DNA of 64,000 nt from Apoda limacodes (GCA_946406115.1 OX291551.1:7812001-7876000); one strand, 5' to 3'; counted from the first letter of the stretch, positions 42,100 through 52,927 are shown. Numbers and translations are program-made. The notes: generated by a model not told the origin, from the letters alone.

Positions 42100-43315
42100 T
42101 TTCTATCTGAAAGACAAGTGTCAGGCTTCGAGCTGCTTGTAATTTTTACAAAAATATAATCATCAAATCAAATTACCTTTTTCTCTTACTGGCTCGAAAA
42201 AGCTCACTTTGTCGTTTAAAATCTGATTAGCCCACTTTATGCGCTTGCGCACAAAAGACTTTTTTTAAATTTTAAAACAACGAACATAATGAAACCGTGC
42301 GAAATGCGGTTCGTCCTTATGTACTACTTTATACATTATTGATCCGTCACTTAAATTTCAGTTTAATTTTTGGTACAAATATTGCATTAAAGATAATGTT
42401 TTTTTAATAGGTTATTTATTGTAGTTTTTTAACTTATTAAATACAACAAGAATAAATAAGTTTGGAGTATAATTTTGTTCCAAGAATTTTAAAATTAGTA
42501 TGGTGCAAATTCAGAACGCACCTTAAAAAAAGAAAAAGAAAAGAAATATTTATTAGGAATACGTAGTAGGTACATAATGTTGTTTGTTTTTACTATAAAC
42601 ATATTACTTTTTCTAAATAAACTTAAAGTTAATAATTAAAAAACATATGTCACTCCACCAGTGACGTAAAATACCTAAGTTTACCCGCGAAAAATAGGTA
42701 AGTAAAGAGTACTTGGCGTACGATTTGTTAACTACATGCAGACATACAAAAGGCGAGCGCCTTATTTAAGAAACTCATAATGTTGTTATCATGTTATCAA
42801 TACTTAATATAATTATTTGAAATAATCTTACTTGCTCTATTTATAAGTAATGAAACACTAATTTATTGTTTATCTTGTATATATATTTTCCTCGCTGTGA
42901 GATGAAAAATTGTGTTTGGCACGGCTGGTTTTGTGCATTCGAATCTCCCGCCTTGCTCACGATTCATTTTTTGCATCCTGCGCTTGCACCGGTGCGAAGT
43001 TAGCAGAAAAAGTTAGCTGCCAATTATAATCCGGCGAAATTAGGAACAACTCATTAATTGACAGTTATGATTGTAAGTTTATAATTAAAAAATAATAAAA
43101 ATGATATATCGTTATTTTTAACACAAAATGACAGAAATATCAATATGAAACTTAACAATTATTCGAAATTTAAATAAAAAAAATTATTCACATGGACATT
43201 TAAAAATTAAAGAATAAAGAATGCAAGCAGAAAGTACGTTACAACTAAGTTACACTATGAAGTTATCAGAGATGAACAAATAATTAGGTAAATATAAAAA
43301 TAAGTGATTAAAAAA
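42100..43315. other. No feature recognised
   Basis: 1.2 kb of AT-rich sequence without ORFs or clear repeat ends. Confidence 0.4.
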
Positions 43316-43840
43316 AAGAGTTGCACTCCGGGAGTGCCGGCAGAAGTGAAAACCTTTACACACGATTCGCGCTTAACACTCAAATATGTCACAAGACATG
43401 TCTTTGACATTGTCAAGAAATAATAATGTTTGTTTATTTACTTTTTTGACGTAGTATATTTGACATCGCAGTCTGTCATAGAATTAAAATTCCATATCCA
43501 ACCTCCCTGTACTACTCATAATCGCGAATACTAAAAATAAAAATTATAATAGGCGTGGCATTACGGTTTCCGTCTTACGAATTTCCACGATTAGGACACG
43601 TGACCTGACGCGAGTTTATCATTTTTTAACCATACCAAAAAAATTGCACAACGCCGCTAAAGAAGTTTTCACTTCAAAAGTTTTCACTTCAATAAAAAAA
43701 TAAAAATTATAATAGGCGTGGCATTACGGTTTCCGTCTTACGAATTTCCACGATTAGGACACGTGACCTGACGCGAGTTTATCATTTTTTACCCATACCA
43801 AAAAAAGTGCACAACGCCGCTAAAGAAGTTTTCACTTCAA
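43316..43840 (+). mobile_element. GCACTCCG-type interspersed repeat, copy 2, with duplicated 3-prime half
   Basis: Starts AGTTGCACTCCGGGAGTGCC, GGCAGAAGTGAAAAC and ends GCTAAAGAAGTTTTCACTTC. The segment AATAAAAATTATAATAGGCG to TTTTCACTTC occurs twice (from about 43536 and 43699, period about 163 bp). GCACTCCGGGAGTGC is a perfect odd palindrome at the left end. Confidence 0.75.
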
Positions 43841-44462
43841 TAAAAATTTGCAAAAATAACAGGTTTTATGAAAGATAAAAATTTATAAAAAATTTGCAAA
43901 AAAGCAATTTATATGGTGATGGCAAACAGGATATTGGACATAAATAGACAGAGGTATCTAGTAATTTATAATTAAACACTATAAGCTTTCAAAAAAATGA
44001 GGATAAATGAAGTTTGATATATTAGAAGGGTTCTGTATTGAATTTTATGTAATATCAAAATTAATAGAAAATTTGCTTCTGCAATGAGGATAGATCCAAT
44101 TTAATATATTAGAAGGGTTCCGTATTAATTTTATGAAAGATCAAAATAAATAGAAAATTTGCATAACAACATGTCAAATGATGCTCGCCGACCGTATGAA
44201 GGACCTAAATAGACAGCGTTTACGGATAAGAAATATTAAGAACCTAGATACTATAAGCAATAAAAACATTCTATTTTATTTTATTCTGTTTTCAAGTATT
44301 TGCTGTTACGGCGGCAACAGAAATACATTTTCTGTGAAATATTTCAACTGTCTCACTATAACGGTTCATGAGATACAGTCTGGTGACAGACGGACAGACG
44401 GACGGACAGCGAAGTCTTAGTAATAGGGTTCCGCTAATTACCCTTTAGGTACGGACCCTAAA
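43841..44462 (+). repeat. GGGTTCCGTA-family sequence with short internal repeats and right end
   Basis: TATTAGAAGGGTTC-GTATT at about 44019 and 44111, each followed by ATTTTATG and later AATAGAAAATTTGC, are two diverged copies of one block. 44270-44462 is the typical right half (GGCGGCAACAGAAATACATT, GAGATACAGTCTGGTGACAG, ACGGACGG, TAGTAATAGGG, GGTACGGACCCTAAAA). Confidence 0.6.
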
Positions 44463-45255
44463 AGTAAAGTTCATCCCTCATAACTTCATAGTGTAATTTA
44501 ATTCTAACGTACTTCTTGCTTGCATTCTTTATTAGTACTACTTTAGTAGGTACTTAATTACACACACATAGCCATAAGTGATTTATTACTAGCATAAATG
44601 TCTAAGTGTCGTTTCTTTTTATTAGTTAGATATAATATTCTTTGCCAAAACGCAATGCAACATCGATGCAGCCGCAAAATCGCCGGTCTCCCTATAAAAG
44701 TATCGTATGAACTTCTGTCCTAAGTCAGTTCGCATAAAAGTTACTTCATAACATTATAGAAATAATTTTTATATAAGGTATTAATTTTGTAAGTATAATT
44801 ACTTAATTACATTGATCATATCATTGTGTTGATGCATTTGCTGAGCTGCATCGATAAGATATCCCTTGTCTGCATTGATTAGTGGCGACGATGACGTATT
44901 TACCTGGTTAGACCACAAAAAAATGCAGTTGGTAGCTAATTGCTTATTTTTGTGAATGTAAAAGCAGTGATTGCCAACATGTTATAAAGCTACGATCACC
45001 ACTGTTTTCAACTTTACAAGCATCTATTAAGTTTCTACCCTTATTAAAGCTATATATAGGTAATAGCTATACATACAGTGATGTGAAAGGCAAATTATAA
45101 TCTGCCAAATAAGAGTTCGTATGTTTTGCGCGATGCGTTGACTTAAAATGTATAAAGTAACATACCTAAAAAGGTAGTTTTAGGGTTAGGTAGCTGATGG
45201 GAGAAAATCATCATCATGTCATTCGTATCGTCTTTGCAATATTTTTTTGTAAAGT
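44463..45255. other. No feature recognised
   Basis: AT-rich spacer. Confidence 0.4.
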
Positions 45256-45257
45256 TT

Positions 45258-45440
45258 TTTAGGGTTCCGTAGTCGACAAGGCACCCTTAAAGTTTCGCTA
45301 TGTCCGTCCGTTTTTCTGTCTGTCTGTCTGCAGCTTAGCTCAGACATGTTGCTTAGTCCGTAGAATTCCAATCTAAAATGTTGCTTAGGGTTGAACCAGT
45401 TTCTATGGAAAAAAATCGCTGCCGTTGCGGCGACAAGATC
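45258..45440 (+). repeat. Repeat starting TTTTTTAGGGTTCCGTAGTC
   Basis: The start TTTTAGGGTTCCGTAGTCGA, CAAGGCACCCTTAAAGTTTC, GCTATGTCCGTCCG and a TCTG run match a second lepidopteran repeat type related by its GGGTTCCGTA end. The far end was not located. Confidence 0.55.
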
Positions 45441-45679
45441 AAGAAAGGAATAAAATTTTTTTTAGAATTAGAACTATCTTTACTTGCCAGAAGTATTGTA
45501 CATTGAGAATGTTACATACATGTTGACCAAGCATCTTCCGCCACAACATCGGCATGCAAATATTAAAATATGAAGAAAGACAAACTCTTAGGCAGGAAAT
45601 CTTGCATAACAATACTGACCAAAAACAAACCTCGAAACACTAGCTAGTTTATCATTTACCAAAATAAAGGAAAACTTAC

Positions 45680-45782
45680 TTTTTATCATATTAAGCTTGT
45701 CAATTCTGTACTCAACATCAGTAAACACAACCAGCCTTCCATCTTCAACACTCCATGTATCTTTACCGGATTCTACTTCCAT
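45680..45782 (-). CDS. Candidate first coding exon of an unknown host gene
   Basis: On the minus strand, ATG at 45782 (GTG-ATG-G context, G at +4) opens 34 codons plus one base that end exactly at an A-GTAAGT 5-prime splice site (last exon base 45680). The encoded peptide begins MEVESGKDTWSVEDG and continues RLVVFTDVEYRIDKLNMIK; it is charged, non-repetitive and codon-balanced, unlike the AT noise around it. It is not similar to any element protein I recognise. The upstream 150 bp (45790-45960) is free of repeats and could be leader and promoter. Downstream exons would lie at lower coordinates and were not found, so a long intron full of repeats is implied. Function unknown. Confidence 0.35.
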
Positions 45783-47256
45783 CACTCCTAACTAGCACAC
45801 ACTGTCTTATAAAACACTTTGACCGGAAGATACAGTTTAGAAAGAAGTATAAGGGAATTAGACCAATTTGTCAAGGACCGTACGTGCGCTTCGCGACAAA
45901 ACGATACTGCGAGAGTGTGGCATATTATCGTTTATTTCAAGTTAAGAGTGAGACAAGAGATTAGTTTAGCTTCTTCTGTGACTTTTGCTGCACATTAATA
46001 TAAAGAGATTAAATATGATAAATGCAGTCATTACTTCCTTTATCATTTTGTTTAAAAACAGTGCAGTCTATAGCCGGTTAAGCGCTAAAATTTACCAACA
46101 ATTAACAATCAAATTTTAATTGATAGGTCAGGTTCATATTAATAGAATTACTAATCTTCGGGAATTCACCAATCGGGTTAAATCAAAATTCAAATCAGCT
46201 TTGGGCCTTTTTGGCTGTCTGTGAGTTATTTTACAAGTAAGCTTTCTGTGGTGATGGAAGGTGATAACAGTGAATACTTATCCTAAGCTTCTGAAGCCTT
46301 AGAACACTGTTTTCATTTCGTCCTAACTCCCAATGCCGTATTGCAGAAGTATTGTAAAAATCAGTTTAAATCTACCAGTGTGCGTGCAAGTATTCAAATT
46401 GTGACGATGCTTACAACAATATAACCAACATTATATTTCGCTGGTCTCCCGTAATCATAATCATTTATGCGGATCCCTAAACATAGCCTAATACAGTAAT
46501 TCAAGTAAAATTAAACTAGCACTCTGGTGGTAGTTCTCGATTGGTTTAAAACAGAATTTTATCTTTGATGCTAGATTCTACGGTGAGTTCGTCGAGCCGT
46601 TGCAGAGTTGTGAGGTTATAAACGTACATGCATACATATTTTCGTATTTGTAATCTTATAATATTTTTTAGGTTTGTTTTCGATATTCGAATTTGTATAA
46701 CAAACCAACTGACTTAGAGTATTGATTTGTATATGTGTAATTATTGGGTTCGTTATCTTTCTGGTATCTTAAATACCTAAGGTTTGATAATAAAGTTCCT
46801 TCTCGTGCATACTTGTTTTAGGTCGCGTCGACGTGATTTAAATACACTTTGACAGAGTTCATTTAGATATCTATTCTGACGTTTTTCGTTAGTAGGTATC
46901 CAGTGTTTTTTTTATTAGTAAATTCCTCTTAATACCTCACATTAAACTCCGAATAATGTGGGTAACGTGGGGCGTAAAATTGACTATTTACATAAAGCAC
47001 TAGTACACATTTTTTACCGTTGTTATTCTAATAGCATTAACGAATTAAAATAATTAAATAATGACCACCATGTTATCTACCCTATCAGTGGAACAACAGT
47101 GTCGTAACCTTATCATTCGAAAATTACAACCCTTCAATTAAAATTTATCAGCAATTTAGAATGGCACAAACCGCCCCTTTTTGAAAGATTCAAATGTTGA
47201 TGCAAAAATATTAACTAAAGAGTTTAAACGATACGATTGTGTATTTTGGGTAACCG
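45783..47256. other. No gene recognised; possible promoter side of the minus-strand exon
   Basis: 1.5 kb, mostly AT-rich, with no repeat ends seen. 45783-45960 may hold the start region for the exon at 45680-45782. Confidence 0.35.
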
Positions 47257-47810
47257 CCTTTATTAAAGCCAGCTATGATGTGTTCCTCAGATTATTAGAG
47301 ACCGCTCTGATGACTTCCTCAGATTATAAGAATCAGCTCTGACGTCTTCCTTAGATTATTAGAGGCAGCTTTGATGTCTTACTCAGATTGTTAGAACCGG
47401 CTCGGATGTCTTCCTTAGATTATTAGAGCCAGCACTAATATCTTCCTCAGATTATTAGAACCAGGTCTGACATCTTACTCAGATTATTAGAGCCAGCTCT
47501 GATGTGTTCCTCAGATTATTAGAACCAGCTCTGACATCTTACTCAGATTATTAGAGCCATCTCTGATGTGTTCCTCAGATTATTAGAACCAGCTCTCTCC
47601 TTAGATTATTAGAGGCAGCTCTGATCTCTGACTCAGATTATTAGAACCGTCTCTGACGTCTTCCTTAGATTATTAGAGCCAGCTCTGATATCTTACTCAG
47701 ATTATTAGAACCAGCTCTGACATCTTACTCAGATTATTAGAGCTAGCTCTGAAGTCTTCCTCAGATTATTAGAGGCAGTTCCGATATCTGCCTCAATTTA
47801 TTAGAGGCAG
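47257..47810 (+). repeat. Minisatellite, 32-bp unit, about 17 copies, alternating types
   Basis: Units of the form AGATTATTAGAGCCAGCTCT, GATGTCTTCCTC repeat with a strict 32-bp step (starts at 47289, 47321, 47353, 47385, 47417, 47449, 47481, 47513, 47545, 47577, then 47603 after a 6-bp deletion, 47635, 47667, 47699, 47731, 47763), preceded by a diverged unit at 47257 and followed by a partial one. Units alternate between TTAGAG and TTAGAA (TAAGAA in one) for 15 successive units, so the true repeat is a 64-bp dimer. A 32-bp unit cannot keep a reading frame, so it is not protein-coding. Confidence 0.95.
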
Positions 47811-48350
47811 AGACATTTGTGTACTTTTGTACAATTTTCTTCTACGTTGATGGTCTTCCAACTATCCATACATAATAATATTTAGTTTGTCTTCCTTTAC
47901 GTAACGGAGCATCTAATTGAGCTCAAATCTGGCACAGAATTGACAAGAAGAATTCCATGAAGACAAACCACAGCTACAACTTTAGCTTGCTATATTAAAC
48001 TTCCTTACTATGATCAATTAATCAAGGAGTTGGGAATCCCACGCCGAAAACCGAATTTAGTTAGTACATTAAAGAATCTTTTAATTAACGTATCTTAATT
48101 TACAATTCAGATCTTCCTGAGAATGCAGTTAAGTTAAGTGTTTAAATCTCAATCACAGTCAATTAATAAAGCTGACTGACTTGAGTCCAGTTTACTTTGT
48201 CAAAGTATACTGTGATCGTGTGATCCCGGATTTAGACATGTTTTACTTGTTATTGCTCTTAACTTTAAATTTAAATTAAATTTTTAAATTTGAATGTATT
48301 AAAATTCTTTAGATCATTGAATATTTATATTTATTTATTTGGGCAACAAA
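47811..48350. other. Helitron-like remnant, otherwise nothing
   Basis: At about 47965-48060, ACAGCTACAACTTTAGCTTG, CTATATTAAACTTCC and AATCCCACGCCGAAAACCGAA echo the interior of the Helitron-like copies at 3.9 and 11.1 kb. No end motif. Confidence 0.4.
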
Positions 48351-48433
48351 CTCATATACATGAAGTTAATGGTACAATATTTTAAGATTCTAGACCTTGA
48401 GTGTCACATAAAGTACATAACAAAAATACTTAT

Positions 48434-48450
48434 GAGAGAGAGAGAGAGAG
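48434..48450. repeat. (AG)n microsatellite
   Basis: Eight to nine AG units. Confidence 0.8.
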
Positions 48451-48829
48451 TAAATGTGGTAAAACGTTATGCGCTTAGGATAGTATATTGTAGCAAAACT
48501 ATTTACTAAACTTAATAGCTAATCAGTCATACACAGTAGCGACAATAATGAAACATAATATATACAATTTTACGATTTTGAAAAATACTTGATTACTAGC
48601 TTCTTATATACATTTGCATTATAAGAGAAAAGGTCTATGTGGACAAAGTAAGAGTTTGAAGTGCTGGTTTTAGGTAAACTAAATAATTTCGTGTTGCGTG
48701 TGGTGCGAGTAGGAATTCTAAACAAGATTTTACTTATAGTGAGAAGGAATTTATGTTACCATTAGGTAGTTTATGTAAAAAGGTTGTGTCAAATTGCATA
48801 CCTACGTCGGTTTTCAAAGCTCATTATGT

Positions 48830-50285
48830 TTTGACGCTGTAATGAATTAACATAGGAGGTATAACTGTTTCCCATTCTGATATCGAGTATTTTAAGAAGT
48901 TTTTTTGCACTTTTTTTAAACGCTCCTTATGACAGGCGTAAAACGGACACCAAACAGTACTACCACAGATAATATAATACTATACGTACTACCTAAGTCT
49001 AGTATGGATCTGACTAGGCTAAGCAACTGAATTTGACATGTATAAACTAGTTTGAAGGATTTGCAGACTCTTAACAAACCCTAACTGTTTGAAGGCTTTC
49101 TGTACAATATTGTCAATATGAGGATTACAGGTCACCTTGCTGTCTAAAAGTAAACCGAGGTCTCTAATTTCATAAACTCTTAACAAATTGTTCGCCCAGC
49201 TCGTAATTGTAGATTATAGGATTCTTATAGATATAGATGTTTATAAGTTGTAGCCCAAGATGAGACAGGCAGAAAATTTGAGGTAAAACCCTTAAGTGAA
49301 ACAGCCTGGAGGCGGTTATCGACGTAGGATGATATCCATCTCAGAAGATCTTGTAGTCCGGCCTTCCAAAGCTTTTCCCACAATAGATTATGACTTATTT
49401 TATTAAAGGCCTTGGAAAAGTCGGAATACACTGCGTCTATTTTATGGCCTTGGTTTGCAGCAGGAGATTTGTAAAAGAAATGAGATTAGTATCACAGATG
49501 GACACTTTTTAATAACTTATATACCATATCTGAGTTTATTTTAATGGGAAGAATGCTATGAGCGGAATTGTCAGGAACATTGTCATGCTCAAGGTTACTT
49601 ATATTTTCATTTGAAGGCTGTTCAAAGACGGAGTCAAAATAGTTTTTCAACAGGTTCCATATTGGTGCTATTGCCAGTTGTGTAGGCTTTGTATTTTAGG
49701 GCTTGTGGTAATCTGCATGCAATGTTTTTGACTTTACATAAGTCCAAAAGCTATTGGGATCACGTTTTATATTTTTTCGGAAATGTTAATATAATTGTCA
49801 TAGAATTATTTTTCTAGTTTTTTAATTTTGGTTCTTAGCTGTAAAAATCTATAGTTATCAGACGGGTCACCTTTTCTGCCACTTTTTTTGTAGCCTGCGC
49901 TTTTGATTCATTAGTCTCATAAGAGGACGTGTGACCCAAGGAGGATGGAAGGGGTTTGAGATCCTACTTTTTTAGACGGGTCAAATTTGTCTTTGAGTTT
50001 TTATAAAACGCTGTAAAAGTAGGTTACTATGGAATGTATATTGGTGAATCTGGCAAATTCTCTGCTCCAGTCCTTGGGTGAAAGCTCCTTTTTAATAGAC
50101 GTATAGTTAGTTAAGTGGTAGTTTCTTTTGCGTGTGAGGGTTAAATCTGAAGAGGGCGTCGCAAGTGCGAGAAATAGAAATAACTAAGGCAGAGTGGTGA
50201 CCACGATCTACCGGTGTTAAAGGTTGACAACATGCATATATATCGCATGAAACTAATTCTAAAATGCGACTATTATTAACCGATT
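48830..50285 (-). pseudogene. Decayed LINE: endonuclease end, RT and C-terminal region
   Basis: Near 50280-50110 the minus strand gives NSRILELVSCDI and then PLTPVDRGHHSALVIS, the end of the endonuclease domain with the Asp-x-His-His variant of the SDH motif. 49431-49225 gives YSDFSKAFNKISHNLLWEKL and DLLRWISSYVDNRLQAVSLK, the RT block around the first catalytic Asp. At about 49160-48850, DSKVTCNPHIDNIVQKAFKQ, LGFVKSLQIL, GSTVWCPFYACHKERLKKVQ and FLKYSISEWETVIPPM are the thumb and C-terminal region. Many stops and gaps lie between; GVPQG and the YADD block are not visible. Jockey-group by appearance. Confidence 0.8.
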
Positions 50286-50667
50286 GCAAAAAAGGAGAAG
50301 GTTCTCAATTCGGATTTCTATAATATTTACATTTTATTATATTTATATTTTATACATTATACTAGCTGACCTGAAAGACGTTGTCCTGCATGATACCGAC
50401 TGCAGTGCCATCTGCCGGGCTAAATTTGGGAATCTAAACCATCCAGGGCGCCACCCAAACGCATACGAAAATAAATCAGTCAAATCTGTCCAGCCGTTTA
50501 GGAGTACAGTGACATACACACGTACAGTAGAATTACATATATTAAGATTTATCGGGAATAACTCTGTCGTAAACTGTAATTCAGATTTTTGGAAACAAGT
50601 AATTATTTTTGCCTTTTTAGTGCATCTTTTTAAAGCCGGTTGTTTTTTTGTTAAAACGTTTTTTCAT
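50276..50667 (+). mobile_element. AACCGACTTC-type repeat carrying a second repeat
   Basis: Left end TTAACCGATTGCAAAAAAGG, AGAAGGTTCTCAATTCGG; right end AGTGCATCTTTTTAAAGCCG, GTTGTTTTTTTGTTAAAA. Inside, ACTAGCTGACCTGAAAGACG (50362) to TACACACGTACAGTAG, TATATTAAGAT (about 50550) is a different common insect repeat, either nested or part of the mosaic. An open 128-codon frame over it is a chance frame. Confidence 0.6.
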
Positions 50668-50696
50668 TAAGTACTTGATTAAATTGTTGTTAGGGT

Positions 50697-50880
50697 ACCA
50701 CGATGCGTTGGATATAATAAAAAGTTAAAAAAGTTAAAATTTAAGGGGGGTCCCCATACAAGAAACACATTTTCGTTGTTTATGCTCTATTGTAAAAACA
50801 GTAATACATACAAACTTGCTCCAGCGCTGAAAAATAGTGTGAACTCCAAAGTATAACAACAAATAATTAAAACCGGTCAA
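50697..50880 (-). repeat. Interior fragment of the 5S-bearing family, reverse orientation
   Basis: In inverse it matches 54880-55035: TTGTTATACTTTGGAGTTCAC, the run ending GTATGTATTACTGTTTTTAC, AATAGAGCATAAACAACG, and GGGGACCCCCCTTAAATTTT. It abuts an end-like AAAACCGGTCAAGAG at 50869. Confidence 0.6.
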
Positions 50881-51007
50881 GAGTGAGTGAATACGTAAAT
50901 TGACATGCGTGTTATCAAAAACGGGTAAGTGCAAGTCGGACTAGCGCACTTTGGGTTCCTTACCACCATTTTCGTTATTTACGAACACAAAGAAAACAAA
51001 AAGTGTA

Positions 51008-51060
51008 CCGCTAAGCGGTCACCCATCCAATCAATGACTAAGCCCGACGTTGCTTAACTT
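51008..51060 (-). repeat. 5S rRNA-derived segment, left arm
   Basis: Minus strand: AAGTTAAGCAACGTCGGGCT, TAGTCATTGATTGGATGGGT, GACCGCTTAGCGG. It includes intact AGTTAAGCAACGTCGGGC and GGATGGGTGACCGCTT stretches as in animal 5S rRNA. Confidence 0.85.
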
Positions 51061-51323
51061 TAAATATCGTTCCCCAAAAAAAAATTTGTAACTGTTTATA
51101 AACACTTCGTAACATAGTTGCTTTATCGTGAAAACAGTAACACATACTAGCTTCAATGTGATTATAGTGTGTGTGAGCTCTAAAGTGTAACAACAAAAAA
51201 TAAACACCAGCTTAATGTGAGACGGGCGCAAGCCATCTACTATATTGTATAATTGTTACAGCGCTATCGAGCTTATTATTACGAGCAACAGTAAAACATT
51301 TGTTTGTTGAAAACGATATTCAA

Positions 51324-51376
51324 AGTTAAGCAACTTCGGGCTTGGTCAGTACTTGGATTGGTGACCGCTTGGCGGC
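51324..51376 (+). repeat. 5S rRNA-derived segment, right arm
   Basis: AGTTAAGCAACTTCGGGCTT, GGTCAGTACTTGGATTGGTG, ACCGCTTGG. Compared from memory with insect 5S rRNA (GTTAAGCAACATCGGGCG, CGGTTAGTACTTGGATGG, GTGACCGC) only a few positions differ over about 50 bases. A TTTTTG-TTTTT run follows within about 15 bases. Confidence 0.88.
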
Positions 51377-51788
51377 ATACTTTTTGTTTTTATTTGTAAA
51401 TTATGTATAAATGGTGGTAGGTAAAGAACCCTTGGTGCGCAAGTCCAACTCCCACTTGGTGGGTTTTTATACAGTGTGCGCGCACTGCGAGAAAGAATCA
51501 CATGCATGCAGATTTCTGTGGCTTGCTACAGATTTCTTGTGGTACGTTTCCGCTCGGAATTCTGCACTCTATGGACTAGGTATACAAAACCCCACGTACT
51601 ACACAAAAATCCGCAGATAGCCGCAATAGTACTTGAAATGCAGTGGAGGAATGTTCTTAATACGAGATTTACAGATGAAAGTTTTTGTTTTCCTTTTACT
51701 GAAAGTCTCTAACTTGTACTTAACGTAAATTTCAAGGCCAATAATTCCAATCGAAATCTTTTTGATTCAAATTCAACGCGCGCACGAA

Positions 51789-52310
51789 AATTTTTTTTTT
51801 AATACCTCTAAACTGGCTAACGAGCACACTGTCCGCCTGATGGTAAGCGGTCACCGTGGCCTCTGGACGCTTGCAACACCAGAAGTATCACTCGCGTGTT
51901 GCCGACCCTTCAAAAATCCAATAACTTATTTCTTAAGAACCCCATACTGTAGTCCAAAACCTTAGCAAGGAGCTCATTCCACAACCCAAGCGTCCATTTC
52001 GGTTCTAAAGTGTGAGAATGAATTCCCTGCCGATGGCGAGCGGTGCGTTGGTAGAAAGTAGCTGTAGGCAATAATTCCTCAGAACACATCCCATTGTACA
52101 AGCGGTAGAACACACACAGGAAGGCAAAGTCTCTTCTTAGACTTAAGGGTTCGATACGGCAAGTGAACCGAGTCAAAAGGTCCAAGCTGGTATCTGGGTG
52201 CACCTGCTCAGAGATGGCAGCAGTACTCCATATGGGGCCGAACTTACGACTTGTAAAGCAGCAACTTCTGCCCCGACGTGAAGTACTGCCTCGCTCTGTT
52301 GAGCACACCT
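51789..52310 (-). pseudogene. 5-prime-truncated LINE of the intact family
   Basis: The minus strand matches the last part of the LINE ORF: SLRRDFAFLCVFYRLYNGM, TATFYQRTARHRQGIHSHTL, LGLWNELLAKV, FLRNKLLDF. The 3-prime UTR follows (inverse of CACACTGTCCGCCTGATGGT, AAGCGGTCACCGTGG), ending in an A-rich tail at about 51789-51802. Frameshifts and small deletions (SRTVRF to FLPR region lost) show it is inactive. Confidence 0.88.
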
Positions 52311-52770
52311 ATTTTTATTTTTATCAAATCTAATCTGTACCAAGCCAGATTTTGATCACTCACCGCAACTCGCCGCACCGCAGACGTAGCTTGTTGAGTT
52401 TTCGACTAGGGTGCACGTCATATGAGTTAAACACGTATAACAATGCGGAGCGATAATTTTATCATATACTGTTCTCTCTCACAGACGACAGTGGTGCCTC
52501 AGCCACGAAGAAAGTTACATGGCGGTCAATGTAAACAGACATATTTCGAAGGTTGTCTAAATAATTGAAGTCTAAAATGATACAACTGAAGACATTTTCT
52601 CAATTAACTCTGGATCTTTGACCAATCCTTACCAAATTTTAATAGACCAATCCGTGGCTTAACCCTTTCGCTTATGTGTTAATTTTCTATATTGTTTTAT
52701 AAATAATGGAGTTCCGAGGTAACAAACAAAAAAAAATAACCGAAATGAGAACCTCCTTTTTGAAGTAAAA
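52311..52770. other. No feature recognised
   Basis: Spacer without ORFs or repeat ends. Confidence 0.4.
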
Positions 52771-52774
52771 AAAA

Positions 52775-52927
52775 CGGGTTGCACTCCGGGTGTGCCGGCA
52801 GAAGTGAAAAAAGCGGGTTGCACTCCGGGTGTGCCGGCAGAAGTGAAAAAAGCGGGTTGCACTCCGGGAGTGCCGGCAGAAGTGAAAAAAGCGGGTTGCA
52901 CTCCGGGAGTGCCGGTAGAAGTGAAAA
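52775..52927 (+). repeat. Four-copy tandem repeat, 39-bp unit
   Basis: GGGTTGCACTCCGGGTGTGC, CGGCAGAAGTGAAAAAAGC repeats with GCACTCC at 52781, 52820, 52859 and 52898. The first two units have GGGTGTGCC and the last two GGGAGTGCC. This is the left end of the GCACTCCG-type repeat, amplified here only. Being 39 bp long it leaves frames open on both strands, which explains the short repetitive frames found here. Confidence 0.95.

Larger units (their letters stand above)
50916..51468. mobile_element. 5S-bearing foldback element, best-preserved copy
   Basis: Outer ends are AAAACGGGTAAGTGCAAGTC on the left and the inverse ACTCCCACTTGGTGGGTTTT on the right. The two arms, about 180 bp each (50921-51100 and 51288-51468), share in order the end, GGGTTCCTTACCACC, TTACGAACACAAAG, a 5S-derived block, ATATCGTT and an AAATTTGTAACTG-like stretch. 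The centre of about 190 bp is unique. No ORF. Terminal inverted arms without coding capacity fit a MITE or foldback element, while the 5S block would fit a pol III-type SINE; the copy has features of both. Confidence 0.8.

Noticed and set aside
47257..47810. CRISPR-like array
   Set aside because: Units are contiguous 32-bp repeats without spacers, in a eukaryotic context. It is a minisatellite.
51008..51376. Functional 5S rRNA genes
   Set aside because: Only about 50 of the 120 bases are present in each arm. The 5-prime and 3-prime stems of 5S are absent and the flanks are repeat sequence.
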